Shown: positions 7,305 to 16,035, counted from the first letter of the stretch. The stretch: DNA of 46,609 nucleotides from Streptomyces dysideae (GCF_001514305.1 NZ_KQ949127.1:5712-52320); one strand, 5' to 3'. The notes: generated by a model from the sequence alone, not told the origin. Made by a program: numbers and translations.

Positions 7305-8513
7305 CTAAGTCAGCGGCAGCCGGGACGCCTCCCGGTCGCTGTCCCCGGCGATGGCCTTCGCGATCTTCAGGGCGTCGATGGCCAGTTCGCGGAGCATGCC
7401 GCTGATGGGGTTGGTGTAGCCGGTGAAATAGAGGCCGGGGGCGTTGCGCGGGGTGCGGGCGCCGTGGACGACCGGCTTGCCGCGTGCGTCGAGTACGTCG
7501 AGGTGGCCGACCATGCCCTCCAGGGCGCGGGCGTAGCCGGTGGCGGCGATGACGGCGTCCGGCTCGACTCGGGTGCCGTCGGCCAGGACGACCTTGCCGT
7601 CCTCGAAGGCCTCCACGGCGGCCACGATCTCGACCTGCCCCTTGCGCACGGCGTCGATCAGGCCGACGTCCTGCACCGGGACGGCGCCTTCGGTCACCCG
7701 GGAGTAGAGGCCGGTGTCGGGGCGGGGCAGGCCATGCGCCGACAGGTCGGGCACGCTCAGCTTGGCCATCGGCCGGGCGATGCGGTCGACGAGGCGGACG
7801 GGCAGGCGGCGTACCAGCACGCCGGAGTACTGGGCCGCCCAGCCCGCGGTCGACCGGCGGACGATGTGCGGGGCGGTGCGCACCGACAGACGTACGCGCG
7901 AGGCGCCGCCCTCCATCAGGTCCACGGCGATCTCGGCGCCCGTGTTGCCGACGCCGACGACCAGGACGTCGCGGCCGGCGTAGGGCGCGGCGTTGCGGTA
8001 GTCGCCGGCGTGCAGGAGCTCGCCGGTGTAGGTGTCGCGGCCGGGCCACTCCGGGAGGTGCGGGGTGTGGTTGTAGCCGGTGGCGACGACCACCGCGGCG
8101 CCGGTCAGTTCGCGGCCGCCGGTGGCGTGCAGCAGCCAGCCGGTGCCGTCGGGCGCGCGCTCGACACGGGAGACCTCGACGCCGGTGACGATCTCCAGCT
8201 CGTGGACCTCGGCATACTTCTCCAGATAGCGCACCACGTCGTCCCGGGACACCCAGCGCCCGAACCGGCGCGGCATCGGCAGCCCGGGCAGCCCCGACAG
8301 ACGCCGGGTCGTGTGCAGGTGCAGCCGGTCGTAGTGGCGCCGCCAGGACGCGCCGACGCGGTCGGACCTCTCCAGGACGACGGCACGTATGCCCCGGGCG
8401 CGCAGCGCGTACGCGGCGGAGAGCCCGCCCGGCCCGCCGCCGATGACGTACACGGGGCGGTCTGCGGAGTGCGTCGGATCCGCGGGGGGCGCGGACGCTG
8501 TGGAGTCGGTCAT
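7305..8513 (-). CDS. FAD-dependent NAD(P)H monooxygenase (flavoprotein FMO/YUCCA-like)
   Basis: A 402-aa soluble flavoprotein with the FAD-binding GGGPGGLSAAYAL motif near residue 22, the NADPH-binding GVGNTGAEIAVDLM motif near 190, and an ATGYNHTPHLPEWPG segment near 155, the conserved ATG-type motif of flavin monooxygenases. It may hydroxylate or perform a Baeyer-Villiger-type oxidation; the full FxGxxxHxxxW fingerprint of classical FMOs was not clear. I start it at ATG 8513, though the frame continues upstream to 8651 and the ribosome site is weak. No regulon operator is directly at this promoter, but a different palindrome lies at 8610-8625. Confidence 0.8.
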   Translation of the reverse strand: MTDSTASAPPADPTHSADRPVYVIGGGPGGLSAAYALRARGIRAVVLERSDRVGASWRRHYDRLHLHTTRRLSGLPGLPMPRRFGRWVSRDDVVRYLEKYAEVHELEIVTGVEVSRVERAPDGTGWLLHATGGRELTGAAVVVATGYNHTPHLPEWPGRDTYTGELLHAGDYRNAAPYAGRDVLVVGVGNTGAEIAVDLMEGGASRVRLSVRTAPHIVRRSTAGWAAQYSGVLVRRLPVRLVDRIARPMAKLSVPDLSAHGLPRPDTGLYSRVTEGAVPVQDVGLIDAVRKGQVEIVAAVEAFEDGKVVLADGTRVEPDAVIAATGYARALEGMVGHLDVLDARGKPVVHGARTPRNAPGLYFTGYTNPISGMLRELAIDALKIAKAIAGDSDREASRLPLT

Positions 8514-8609
8514 GGCCGCGAGCGTAATCACGCCTGCGGTTGATGGGTCTCGGTCAAGACCGGAATTGGTTTCGGATTGATCACGGCTGTAGGAGGTGTG
8601 GGTGGGACT

Positions 8610-8625
8610 GGTGACGTAGGTCACC
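8610..8625. promoter_or_regulatory. Palindrome between the monooxygenase and doxX
   Basis: GGTGACGTAGGTCACC is a perfect inverted repeat with 6-bp arms and a 4-bp centre, about 100 bp upstream of the flavin monooxygenase start. It differs from the CTGAC-N5-GTCAG operator and could bind another regulator. Function unknown. Confidence 0.35.
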
Positions 8626-8711
8626 TGGTTGTGTGGGTGCCGTGTGCACACAGCACGACGCCGAGCCCCGGAGGTTCGCCATGCGCGCGTTCATCATGAG
8701 CGCACAGACGA

Positions 8712-8744
8712 TTGTCAGGCCCCGCTGATCTGACGTACCGTCAG
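8712..8744 (+). promoter_or_regulatory. Leaderless promoter with embedded operator, site 4
   Basis: TTGTCA (8712-8717), an 18-bp spacer and TACCGT (8736-8741, fitting the Streptomyces TAnnnT -10 pattern) are followed 8 positions later by the A of the doxX ATG (8749). The operator CTGACGTACCGTCAG (8730-8744) covers the -10. No ribosome site fits between operator and ATG, so the transcript probably starts at the AUG. Confidence 0.6.
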
Positions 8745-8748
8745 ATTC

Positions 8749-9198
8749 ATGGACTCGATCTGGCTCACCGGTGCGCAATGGCTGGCCGTCCTGCGTATCG
8801 GCCTCGGGTTGTGGTGGCTGGAGAGCTGGCGGCACAAGGACAAGAAGGCCTGGTTCGAGCGGGGCAGCGGCATCGCGTGGGCGGCGGACATCGCGGCCAA
8901 GCACCGCTGGAACGCCGTACGTTCCGGCTTCGAGGTGGTCGTGGCCCCCCGCCCCCGCACGATGGCGTACGTCGTGGCCTACGCGGAGCTGGCCCTCGGG
9001 CTCGGGCTGATCGCCGGGTTCCTCACGCCGGTCGCCCTGGTCGGCGGGCTGCTGCTCAACGTCCTCTACTTCGTCCTCATGATCCACGACTGGGCCGAGC
9101 AGGGGCAGAACTCGATGATGGCGCTGATCTCGTTGGTCGCGCTGTTCGGGATGTCCTGGCAGTCGTGGTCGGTCGACGCGGCGCTCGGGTGGTTCTGA
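8749..9198 (+). CDS. DoxX-family membrane protein
   Basis: A 149-aa integral membrane protein with four hydrophobic stretches, near residues 10-25, 70-90, 90-112 and 118-135, matching the DoxX fold. DoxX proteins are linked to quinone-dependent oxidations or membrane redox systems, but this one has no defined reaction. ATG 8749 lies 4 bp after an operator. Its stop overlaps the start of the DUF35 gene by one base (TGATG), so the two are coupled. Confidence 0.8.
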   Translation: MDSIWLTGAQWLAVLRIGLGLWWLESWRHKDKKAWFERGSGIAWAADIAAKHRWNAVRSGFEVVVAPRPRTMAYVVAYAELALGLGLIAGFLTPVALVGGLLLNVLYFVLMIHDWAEQGQNSMMALISLVALFGMSWQSWSVDAALGWF

Positions 9199-9593
9199 TG
9201 GGCGGTGCGCGGTACGACGTTCCGGAGGCGGACGCCTTCACGCGCACGTACTGGGACGCGGCGGCCGAGGGCCGGCTGCTCGTACGCCGCTGCGGGGCGT
9301 GCGGGCGGGCCCACCACTACCCCCGGGAGTTCTGCCCGCACTGCTGGAGCGAGGACGTCACCTGGGAGCCCGCGAGCGGCCGGGCCACCCTCTACACCTG
9401 GTCCGTGGTCCACCGCAACGACCTGCCGCCCTTCGGGGAGCGGACGCCGTACGTCGCCGCCGTCGTCGATCTCGCGGAGGGGCCGCGCATGATGACGGAG
9501 ATCGTGGAGTGCGGGGCCGGGGGCCTGCGGGCCGGGATGGAGCTGGAGGTCGGCTTCCGGGACGGGATACCGGTGTTCCGGCCGCCGGACTGA
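9198..9593 (+). CDS. DUF35 OB-fold zinc-ribbon acyl-CoA-associated protein
   Basis: A 131-aa protein with an N-terminal rubredoxin-like zinc ribbon (CGAC about residues 34-37 and CPHC about 50-53) followed by an OB fold. Stand-alone DUF35 proteins pair with SCP2-type thiolases; in actinobacterial steroid side-chain degradation the DUF35 part binds the aldolase Ltp2. The partner here is probably the thiolase at 12448-13638. It is co-transcribed with doxX. Confidence 0.82.
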   Translation: MGGARYDVPEADAFTRTYWDAAAEGRLLVRRCGACGRAHHYPREFCPHCWSEDVTWEPASGRATLYTWSVVHRNDLPPFGERTPYVAAVVDLAEGPRMMTEIVECGAGGLRAGMELEVGFRDGIPVFRPPD

Positions 9594-9615
9594 CCGAGGC
9601 CGGTTCAATGGCCTC

Positions 9616-10230
9616 ATGGCCCACGTCGACGAGCGCTCCTTCGCCCACCCCTTCCCCGACCTGCACGGTCACGGTCTGCGGCTGCGTCCCTGGGACGCCG
9701 GGTCGGAGGCGGACGCGGAGATCTGGCTGCGCGGGCTGTCCGACCCGGAGTTCCGGCGCTGGAACACGCCGCTGCGGTTCGTGACCGACCTCGACAGCGC
9801 GCGGGAGTCGCTGCGCTCCAAGGCGGACGGCATGGCGGAGGGCACCTCGGTGCCGTACTGCGTCATGGACGCGGCGACCGGTACGCCCCTCGGCCACATC
9901 GGCGTCAACCTCATCAACCGCGTCATGCGCACCGGCCGCGTCGGCTACTGGGTTCTGCCCGAGGCCCGTGGCCAGGGCGTCGCCACCCGCGCCCTCGCCG
10001 TCGCCGCCCGCTGGGCCCTCACTGACCTCGGCCTGCACCGCCTCGAACTCGACCACGCCGTCGGCCACGACTCCTCGTGCCATATCGCCGAGCGGTGCGG
10101 CTTCCGCTACGAGGGGACGCTGCGGGACGCGATGTGGCAGGCGGGGCGGCACGACGCGTACCGGGACATGCATCTGCACGCACGGCTGGCGACGGATCCG
10201 GAGCCGTCGTGGGAGCCGTCGGGCCGGTAG
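9616..10230 (+). CDS. GNAT N-acetyltransferase, RimJ/RimL type
   Basis: A 204-aa acetyltransferase. The acetyl-CoA-binding motif A reads VLPEARGQGVATRALAVAAR around residues 115-135, preceded by a VGYWV strand. The downstream HRLELDHAVGHDSSCHIAERCGF segment is typical of RimJ/RimL enzymes that acetylate protein N-termini or small amines. It lies 22 bp after the DUF35 gene on the same strand, so read-through from the doxX promoter is possible, but its role is probably unrelated to the CoA pathway. Confidence 0.82.
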   Translation: MAHVDERSFAHPFPDLHGHGLRLRPWDAGSEADAEIWLRGLSDPEFRRWNTPLRFVTDLDSARESLRSKADGMAEGTSVPYCVMDAATGTPLGHIGVNLINRVMRTGRVGYWVLPEARGQGVATRALAVAARWALTDLGLHRLELDHAVGHDSSCHIAERCGFRYEGTLRDAMWQAGRHDAYRDMHLHARLATDPEPSWEPSGR

Positions 10231-10332
10231 GAACGCCGGCAAGGACACTGTCCGACGGCGTTCTTGTGACGGGTTGGTGTCCACGGCGGAAAAGACGCAC
10301 CAAGCGCCCCTCCGCGCGCGGGATCATGAGGC

Positions 10333-11193
10333 ATGCGTCCCGACGACTGGTACGTCACCGAACACCTCGACGGGTTCCTCTCCCGCGCGGGCGGTTTCCT
10401 GCGCTCGCGGCCCGATCTGCACACCGTCCACCTGTCGGTGACCGAGATGCTGCGCACGCGCGGACCGCGGACCTATGGCGACGAGCCGCCCCTCTTCGGG
10501 GTCCTGGAGCAGGACGGCGAGGTGCGCGCGACCTACTTCCGCACCCCGCCCTACCGCCTGAACGTCACCCCGCTCACCCCCGCCGAGGCCGACTCACTCG
10601 CCGCCCACCTGGCCGCCCTCGGCCACCCCCAGCCCGGCATCATCGGCACCCGCGACACCGCCGACGCCTTCATCGCCGCCTGGCACCGCCACACCGGCGC
10701 CAAGGCCACCCTCCGCCAGCGGCAACGGCTGTACCGGCTGGGCATGCTGACGGCCCCGAGCCCGGCTCCGGAGGGCCGGCCGAGGGTCGCGGACACGGGC
10801 GACCGGGAGCAACTGATCCGCTGGTACGGCGAGTTTCTCGGCGCCATCGGCGACCACGCCGCCGCCGACGCCGCGACCTGGGCCGACGCGCGCATCTCCT
10901 ACGGAGGCCTCACCTTCTGGGAGACCCCCGACGGCACCCCCGTCTCCATGGCCGGCGTCACCCCGGCCGTCGCCGGCCAGGTCCGTGTCGCCCCCGTCTA
11001 CACCCCGGCCCACCTGCGCGGACGCGGATACGCGGGCGCGGTCACGGCGGAGGTCAGCCGCTCCGTCCTGACCTCCGGCATCCGCGAGGTCCTCATCTTC
11101 ACGGACCTGTCCAACCCGACGAGCAACGGCCTGTACCGGCGGATCGGGTACCGGGCTGTGGCGGACTTCGCGGTGTACGACCTCTCGACGTGA
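10333..11193 (+). CDS. GNAT-family N-acetyltransferase
   Basis: A 286-aa protein. The C-terminal half carries a GNAT domain with VAPVYTPAHLRGRGYAGAVT (acetyl-CoA loop, around residues 218-237) and the FTDLSNPTSNGLYRRIGYR motif near the end. The N-terminal half looks like the additional domain seen in two-domain actinobacterial GNAT proteins. Substrate unknown. A 100-bp gap separates it from the preceding GNAT gene. Confidence 0.78.
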   Translation: MRPDDWYVTEHLDGFLSRAGGFLRSRPDLHTVHLSVTEMLRTRGPRTYGDEPPLFGVLEQDGEVRATYFRTPPYRLNVTPLTPAEADSLAAHLAALGHPQPGIIGTRDTADAFIAAWHRHTGAKATLRQRQRLYRLGMLTAPSPAPEGRPRVADTGDREQLIRWYGEFLGAIGDHAAADAATWADARISYGGLTFWETPDGTPVSMAGVTPAVAGQVRVAPVYTPAHLRGRGYAGAVTAEVSRSVLTSGIREVLIFTDLSNPTSNGLYRRIGYRAVADFAVYDLST

Positions 11194-11244
11194 CGGCCGG
11201 CCGTGGTCGCACTGCCGTTGGCGGTGGGAAAGCCGCTTGGCCGG

Positions 11245-11901
11245 TCAGGGCCAGAGCAGCTCCTTGGCCCAACCCTCCTCCGTACGCCGATAGTTCAGCC
11301 GCACGTGCTGCCGTCGGGCGTCCCCCTGGAAGAACTCCACCTCGTCCGGCCGGATCCGGTAGAGCGTCCAGGTCGGGACCGGGGCGTCCGGCTCCCGCCC
11401 GGCCCGCTGCCATGCCGCTTCGGATTCCCGCGCCAACTCCTCCAGGGAGCCCAGCACCTGGCTCTGGCGGCCGGTCAGCGCGGCTGCCAAAGCCCCGGTC
11501 GAGCGGGCGTGCAGGTCGGCCGCGGACTCCTCGGACGGGGCGAGGGTGACCGGGCCGCGGACGCGTACCTGACGGCCCTGGGCCGGCCAGTAGAAGCCGA
11601 GGGCGGCGTACGGGCGGGCGGCGAGCTGGCGGCCCTTGCGGCTCGTCGCGTGCGTGGCGAAGGCCCAGCCGTCCGCGTCGGCGCCGTGCAGCATCACCGT
11701 ACGGACGTCCGGCCGGCCCTCCTCGTCCGACGTCGCCAGCGACATGGTGTGCGGCTCGGTCTGGCCCGCCGCCACCGCCTCCGCGAACCACGCCGTGAAG
11801 AGGGGCAGCGGGTCGGCGGGTGCCGTCGTCGGGTCGAAGGAGGGCAGCGCGACGTCCCACACCCGCAGCGACCTCAGCAGCTCATGAAGATCCGTTCCCA
11901 T
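11245..11901 (-). CDS. Pyridoxamine 5'-phosphate oxidase-family protein, PdxH-like
   Basis: A 218-aa FMN split-barrel protein resembling pyridoxine/pyridoxamine 5'-phosphate oxidase, which makes pyridoxal phosphate. Visible features are VRTVMLHGADADGWAFATH with SRKGRQLAARP (FMN phosphate contacts), and a C-terminal LNYRRTEEGWAKELLWP end like the RL-P tail of PdxH. The usual RxWxxxRLxP tail is altered (NYRRTEEGW), so it may be a PdxH paralogue with another substrate. It is convergent with the GNAT gene at 10333-11193, 51 bp away. Confidence 0.75.
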   Translation of the reverse strand: MGTDLHELLRSLRVWDVALPSFDPTTAPADPLPLFTAWFAEAVAAGQTEPHTMSLATSDEEGRPDVRTVMLHGADADGWAFATHATSRKGRQLAARPYAALGFYWPAQGRQVRVRGPVTLAPSEESAADLHARSTGALAAALTGRQSQVLGSLEELARESEAAWQRAGREPDAPVPTWTLYRIRPDEVEFFQGDARRQHVRLNYRRTEEGWAKELLWP

Positions 11902-11932
11902 CCCTCGATTGTCACGCGCGGCCGACCCGGGA

Positions 11933-12358
11933 TCACACCGACCCGAGGTCGGACGACACCCAGCGCTCGGGCCGCATCCGGACGACGACCTGCTCGCCGT
12001 GGTTCTTCCAGGCGAAGTCGACGTACTCGTCGACCTTCCCGGCCGGCAGATAGCGGGCCGAGATCTCCCGGAGCTGCTCGATGGTGGCCCTGGTGGTGTC
12101 GATGACCGGCCCCTCGACCGACACGTACCTGATGGTGGGTTCGAGCCGGTCCACCATCAGGGAGAACCGCCCCGCAGCGCCGATCAGCCGGTTCTTGCGG
12201 GAGTCGAGCCCGGTCATGATCCACACGGTGCCGTCGGACTCGTACTGGTACCAGATCGGCACGGTGAGCGGCGCCCGCCCCGCTCCCGCGTCCACCGCCA
12301 GCGCGGCGACATGCGGCTCGGCCAGAAACTGTTCACGCTCTTCGCGGCTCAGCGCCAT
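11933..12358 (-). CDS. PPOX-class FMN/F420-binding split-barrel protein
   Basis: A 141-aa member of the small pyridoxamine-phosphate-oxidase-like/F420-binding family. The pattern is AALAVDAG...PLTVPIWYQYESDGTVWIMTG, SRKNRLIGAAGRFSLMVD and YVSVEGPV. Such proteins bind FMN, F420 or haem and reduce varied substrates. ATG 12358 has a GAAGGAGAA ribosome site. It lies 31 bp upstream of the PdxH-like gene on the same strand, likely in one operon. Confidence 0.78.
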   Translation of the reverse strand: MALSREEREQFLAEPHVAALAVDAGAGRAPLTVPIWYQYESDGTVWIMTGLDSRKNRLIGAAGRFSLMVDRLEPTIRYVSVEGPVIDTTRATIEQLREISARYLPAGKVDEYVDFAWKNHGEQVVVRMRPERWVSSDLGSV

Positions 12359-12447
12359 GCCTGTTCTCCTTCAGCGGCTCGGCATCGGGAACATCCGATC
12401 CAGTACAACGCCGGCTCGGGGAGTCCGTGTTCCCGCCGGGCGGTCGC

Positions 12448-13638
12448 TCACCCCCGCCCCAGCACCACCGTCCCCGACGAGCAGAACCACCCGCCCGTGC
12501 CGGAGGCGACCGCCAGCCGAGGCAACTCCCCTCCCCGCACCAGGACTTGACGGCCCGCTCCCTCCCCCCGCAACTGCCGCACCGCCTCCACCAGCAGAAA
12601 CAGCCCCCGCATCCCGGGATGCTGGCCCGACAACCCACCCCCGTCCGTGTTCACCGGCAGCTCCCCACCCCCCACCCGCAACCGCCCCTTCTCCACGAAC
12701 GCCCCGCCCTCCCCCTTCCCGCAGAACCCCAGGTCCTCCAGCGTCACCAGGGTCATGTAGGTGAAGGCGTCGTAGATCTCGGCGAAGTCCATCTCCTCGG
12801 GCCCGACTCCCGCCCGTTCGAAGGCCAGGCGCCCGCTCACCGCCGCCGGGGACACCGTGAAGTCGGGCCACTCCGACATCGCCGCGTGCGAGACGTGCTC
12901 CCCGGTGCCGTGGATCCACACCGGTGCCGTACGGCAGTCCCGTACGTACTCCTCGGCCGCCAGCAGTACCGCCGCGCCACCGTCCGACCTCAGACAGCAG
13001 TGCAGCTTGGTGAAAGGGTCCGCGATCACCGGGCCCGACAGGACGTCGTCCACAGTGATCGGGTCGCGGAACATCGCCTCGGGGTTCAGGGAGGCGTTCG
13101 CCCTTGCCTGGACCGCCACCTCCGCCAACTGCTCGATCGTCGTGCCGTGTTCGAGCATGTGGCGGCGGGCGGCCATCGCGTACTTGGCGATCAGCGTGTG
13201 GCCGTACGGGACCTCGAACTGGAGAGGGCCGCGGGATCCGAAGGAGAGGTTTCCGGTCCGCCGGCCCGCCCTGATGTCCGCGCGGGCTGTCGAACCGTAG
13301 GCCAGCAGGACCGCGTTCGCGTGGCCCGCCGCTATCGCGTCCGCCGCGTGCGCCGCCATGACCTCCCAGGTCGAGCCGCCGACCGAGGTGGAGTCGACCC
13401 AGGTGGGGCGCAGGCCCAGGTACTCGGCCACCTCCACGGGGGCGAGGGTGCCCGTCCCCGCCGACGCGAAGCCGTCGACGACCTCCCGGCCGAGTCCCGC
13501 GTCCGCGAGGGCCCGGCGGGCGGCCTGGGCGTGCAGTGCGTAGGGGGTCGCGTCGTCCACGCGTCCGCAGTCGGAGAGGGCGACGCCGACGACGGCCACC
13601 TTGCGGGTCCCTGATCTCCCTGCTCTCCCTGATCCCAT
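12448..13638 (-). CDS. SCP2-type thiolase-fold protein lacking the nucleophilic Cys (probable aldolase)
   Basis: A 396-aa thiolase-superfamily protein of the lipid-transfer (Ltp/SCP2) branch. The position of the usual catalytic Cys is occupied by a VDSTSVGGST segment near residue 82, with no Cys. The YDAFTYMTL motif near 275 and the late NTDGGGLSGQHPGMRG segment are those of Ltp2-type retro-aldolases, which cleave hydroxyacyl-CoA side chains together with DUF35 partners. I therefore infer C-C cleavage or carrier-type chemistry, not classical thiolysis. ATG 13638 is 5 bp from an operator with TACCGT upstream, so the mRNA is probably leaderless. Confidence 0.82.
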   Translation of the reverse strand: MGSGRAGRSGTRKVAVVGVALSDCGRVDDATPYALHAQAARRALADAGLGREVVDGFASAGTGTLAPVEVAEYLGLRPTWVDSTSVGGSTWEVMAAHAADAIAAGHANAVLLAYGSTARADIRAGRRTGNLSFGSRGPLQFEVPYGHTLIAKYAMAARRHMLEHGTTIEQLAEVAVQARANASLNPEAMFRDPITVDDVLSGPVIADPFTKLHCCLRSDGGAAVLLAAEEYVRDCRTAPVWIHGTGEHVSHAAMSEWPDFTVSPAAVSGRLAFERAGVGPEEMDFAEIYDAFTYMTLVTLEDLGFCGKGEGGAFVEKGRLRVGGGELPVNTDGGGLSGQHPGMRGLFLLVEAVRQLRGEGAGRQVLVRGGELPRLAVASGTGGWFCSSGTVVLGRG

Positions 13639-13642
13639 GAAT

Positions 13643-13657
13643 CTGACGGTATATCAG
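13643..13657 (-). promoter_or_regulatory. Regulon operator, site 5, with leaderless promoter
   Basis: CTGACGGTATATCAG (one half-site mismatch) lies 4 bp upstream of the thiolase ATG. On the minus strand it contains TACCGT (13651 down to 13646), whose last T is 8 positions before the A of ATG, the same geometry as at doxX. A CTGCCA -35-like hexamer is 18 bp further upstream. Confidence 0.6.
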
Positions 13658-13710
13658 ATCCAGTCCGCATGGCAGGTGTCGTAGCCCTGGGCATCCCACC
13701 CCTCCCGCTC

Positions 13711-13729
13711 TAATATGACGCGCCGTCAG
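13711..13729 (+). promoter_or_regulatory. Acyl-CoA dehydrogenase promoter with operator, site 6
   Basis: TAATAT (13711-13716) is a strong -10-like hexamer. It overlaps the operator ATGACGCGCCGTCAG (13715-13729, one mismatch at the first base). A GAGAGGGG ribosome site and ATG 13751 follow. Confidence 0.6.
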
Positions 13730-13750
13730 ATCCCGAGAGGGGCCATCGTC

Positions 13751-14941
13751 ATGGACGCGAGCTTCACCCCTGAGCAGGACGAGATCCGCCGTACCCTCCG
13801 CGAACTGCTCCACAAGCGCTGCGGCCCGGCGGACCTGCGCACCGCCCTCGGCACCCCCGCCGGCCACGACCCCGCCCTCTGGGCCACCCTCGCCGAACAG
13901 CTCGGCCTCCCCGGACTCGCCCTCCCCGAGGAGTACGGGGGTGTCGGCTGCTCGGCTACCGAACTCGCCCTTGCCTGCGAGGAGTTGGGGAGGCTTCTGG
14001 CCCCCTCGCCGCTCTTCGCCACCGCAGTCCTCGCCGGGCCGCTCATCGCCGCCCTCGGGACCGACGCCCAGCGTGCCGAACTGCTGCCCCGCATGGCCTC
14101 CGGCGACCTCACCGCCGCCCTCGCCGTCCCGGGTACCGCCCTCACCACGGCCCTCGCGCTCACCGGTGACAACGGCGGTGACTGGGCGGGCGGCGGGCGG
14201 GCGGGGGGCGTGCAGGCCCGGCGGGGGGCCGGGGGTGCGGGGTGGCGGTTGTACGGGCAGGTCGATCAGGTGCTGGGCGGGCACAGTGCGGGGCTGCTCG
14301 TGGTGGCCGCGCATGCGGGTGGGTTCGCTCGGTCGCGGACGTTGCTCTTCCTGGTGCTCGGGGAGGCGGCCGGGCTGGTGCGCGTACGGCAGACCGCCCT
14401 CGACGCCACCCGGTCGCAGGCCGGCCTCCAGCTCCGGGACGTCGACGCCGAGTTGCTGGGCGATGAGCAGGGCGACGTCCTGCGTGCCCTCGCCTCCGTC
14501 GGTGACACCGCCGCCGCCGTCCTCGCCTGCGAGGCCGTGGGGGCCGCCGACCGGGCGCTGGAGCGGACTGTCGAGTACGTCCGGCAGCGGGAGCAGTTCG
14601 GTCGGGCGATCGGGTCGTTCCAGGCGGTGAAGCACCGGCTCGCGGACGTGTACGTTCAGGTCCAGGCGGCCCGGTCCGCCGCCTACTACGCCGCCTGGGC
14701 CGTCACGCACGGCGAGAACGTCGGCGGTCTCGCCCTCGCACAGGCCCTGGAAGCCCTGCGTACCGCGGCCGCCGAGGGCATCCAGCTGCACGGCGGCATC
14801 GGGTTCACCTGGGAGCACGAGGCCCATCTGTACTTCAAGCGCGCCGCCGGCGACGAGCTGCTCTTCGGGCCGGTGCACCGGCTGCGGGCGCACGCCGCCG
14901 ACGCGGCGCACCTCTTCGAGACGCCGGAGGTGACGGTGTGA
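13751..14941 (+). CDS. Acyl-CoA dehydrogenase
   Basis: A 396-aa FAD-dependent acyl-CoA dehydrogenase expected to introduce an alpha-beta double bond into an acyl-CoA. Recognisable parts are the N-terminal helical region (TPEQDEIRRTLREL), LPEEYGGVGCS near residue 58, RQREQFGRAIGSFQAVKHRLAD near 280, and the C-terminal QLHGGIGFTWEHEAHLYFKRA. The last pattern is typical of actinobacterial FadE proteins working on bulky substrates. A Gly-rich insert near residues 140-160 is unusual. ATG 13751 has a good ribosome site. It is divergent from the thiolase gene and coupled to the next gene. Confidence 0.88.
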   Translation: MDASFTPEQDEIRRTLRELLHKRCGPADLRTALGTPAGHDPALWATLAEQLGLPGLALPEEYGGVGCSATELALACEELGRLLAPSPLFATAVLAGPLIAALGTDAQRAELLPRMASGDLTAALAVPGTALTTALALTGDNGGDWAGGGRAGGVQARRGAGGAGWRLYGQVDQVLGGHSAGLLVVAAHAGGFARSRTLLFLVLGEAAGLVRVRQTALDATRSQAGLQLRDVDAELLGDEQGDVLRALASVGDTAAAVLACEAVGAADRALERTVEYVRQREQFGRAIGSFQAVKHRLADVYVQVQAARSAAYYAAWAVTHGENVGGLALAQALEALRTAAAEGIQLHGGIGFTWEHEAHLYFKRAAGDELLFGPVHRLRAHAADAAHLFETPEVTV

Positions 14942-15408
14942 TCGGCGTGCGAGTGGTCCAGAAGGTGTCGTCGACGCGGGGCTTCGCCAAGGTCGCCCCG
15001 CATGTCATCCCCGCGCTCGACCGTGCCGTACACCGGCTCACGCGGGGCAAAGTGCTGCTCAGCGCGCAGATGCTGCCCGGCGTCATCCTGACCTCCACCG
15101 GGGCCCGCAGCGGAGAGCCCCGGCGTACGCCACTCGCCTGTATGCCTGAGGACGACGGCCGCAGCTGGATCCTGATCGGCTCCAACTTCGGGCGCACCGG
15201 CCACCCCGCCTGGACCCACAACCTGCTCGCCCATCCCGACGCCGAGGTCAGCTGGAAGGGACGGGACATCCCCGTCACGGCCCGGCTGCTGGAGGGCGAG
15301 GAAAGGGCGGCCGTCTGGAAGACGGCGCTGGCCTTCTGGCCGCCGTACGCCACGTATCAGGCCCGGGTGGAGCGGGAGATCCGGCTCTTCCGGATCGTAA
15401 GGAGATGA
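14938..15408 (+). CDS. F420-type nitroreductase-family (Ddn/DUF385) protein
   Basis: A 156-aa split-barrel protein of the deazaflavin-dependent nitroreductase family. Features are LTSTGARSGEPRRTPL near residue 50, then SNFGRTGHPAWTHNLLAHPDAEV, the F420-binding signature region. Such proteins transfer hydride from F420H2 to quinones or enones. GTG 14938 overlaps the acyl-CoA dehydrogenase stop (GTGTGA), so the two genes are coupled, which suggests it reduces an intermediate or re-oxidises a cofactor of the pathway. Confidence 0.85.
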   Translation: MIGVRVVQKVSSTRGFAKVAPHVIPALDRAVHRLTRGKVLLSAQMLPGVILTSTGARSGEPRRTPLACMPEDDGRSWILIGSNFGRTGHPAWTHNLLAHPDAEVSWKGRDIPVTARLLEGEERAAVWKTALAFWPPYATYQARVEREIRLFRIVRR

Positions 15409-15411
15409 CCC

Positions 15412-16035
15412 CTACAGCGTCGCCAGCCGCTGGACCAGCAGAAACGCGCCGATCCCCAGCATCGCAGCCCCCGACGTCCGGGTGACCGCCCGGGCCGCCG
15501 CCGGGCGGGCGCCCAGCACCGTACGGGCCGCCACCCCGACCGTCAGGTACACGGCGGCGCAGCACACCATATGGAGCAGACCGAGGACGCCGGTCTGGAC
15601 GGGCACCGGCAGTTGCCCGCCCCCGGTCACCAGGAACTGCGGCAGTACGGAGAGGTAGAGCAGCAGGCCCTTGGGGTTGAGGCCGCTGATCGTGGCGCCC
15701 CGGACGAAGACACGGGCGGTACCGGTGGTCACCGTCTCGTCAGCCGCCCCCGGTGTGCCCGGCCGGCGCAGCACCCCCCACCCCAGCCACGCCAGATACC
15801 CGGCTCCGAGCACCGTCAGCACGGTCAGCAGGCCCGGCTCGCTCGCCACCAGGACCGCGAGCCCGGCCGTCGCCAGCACCGTGTGCAGCGCGTACCCGGA
15901 GACCAGGCCCGCCACGGCCGCCACCGGCGAGCGGTCGCGCAGCCCGGCCGAGATCGCGTACGCCCAGTCGGCGCCCGGCACGCAGACCAGCAGCAGGTCG
16001 ATGGCGAGGAAGGAGAGCAGCAGTCCGGAGTCCAT
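15412..16035 (-). CDS. LysE/RhtB-family exporter
   Basis: A 207-aa integral membrane protein with about five to six hydrophobic helices. The family motif VPGADWAYAISAGLRDR lies near residue 20, and GLNPKGLLLYLSVLPQF near 115, both typical of LysE/RhtB amino-acid exporters. I start at ATG 16035; the frame remains open to 16065 but only with TTG. The ribosome site is weak. It is convergent with the nitroreductase gene, separated by 3 bp. Confidence 0.83.
   Translation of the reverse strand: MDSGLLLSFLAIDLLLVCVPGADWAYAISAGLRDRSPVAAVAGLVSGYALHTVLATAGLAVLVASEPGLLTVLTVLGAGYLAWLGWGVLRRPGTPGAADETVTTGTARVFVRGATISGLNPKGLLLYLSVLPQFLVTGGGQLPVPVQTGVLGLLHMVCCAAVYLTVGVAARTVLGARPAAARAVTRTSGAAMLGIGAFLLVQRLATL

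Noticed and set aside
12448..13638. Calling this protein a classical acetyl-CoA acetyltransferase
   Set aside because: The nucleophilic Cys region reads VDSTSVGGST without Cys; the SCP2/Ltp-type assignment fits better.
12371..14911. An 846-codon open frame on the minus strand across the thiolase and acyl-CoA dehydrogenase genes
   Set aside because: It runs antisense to the dehydrogenase and through the divergent promoter region, with no recognisable domain.
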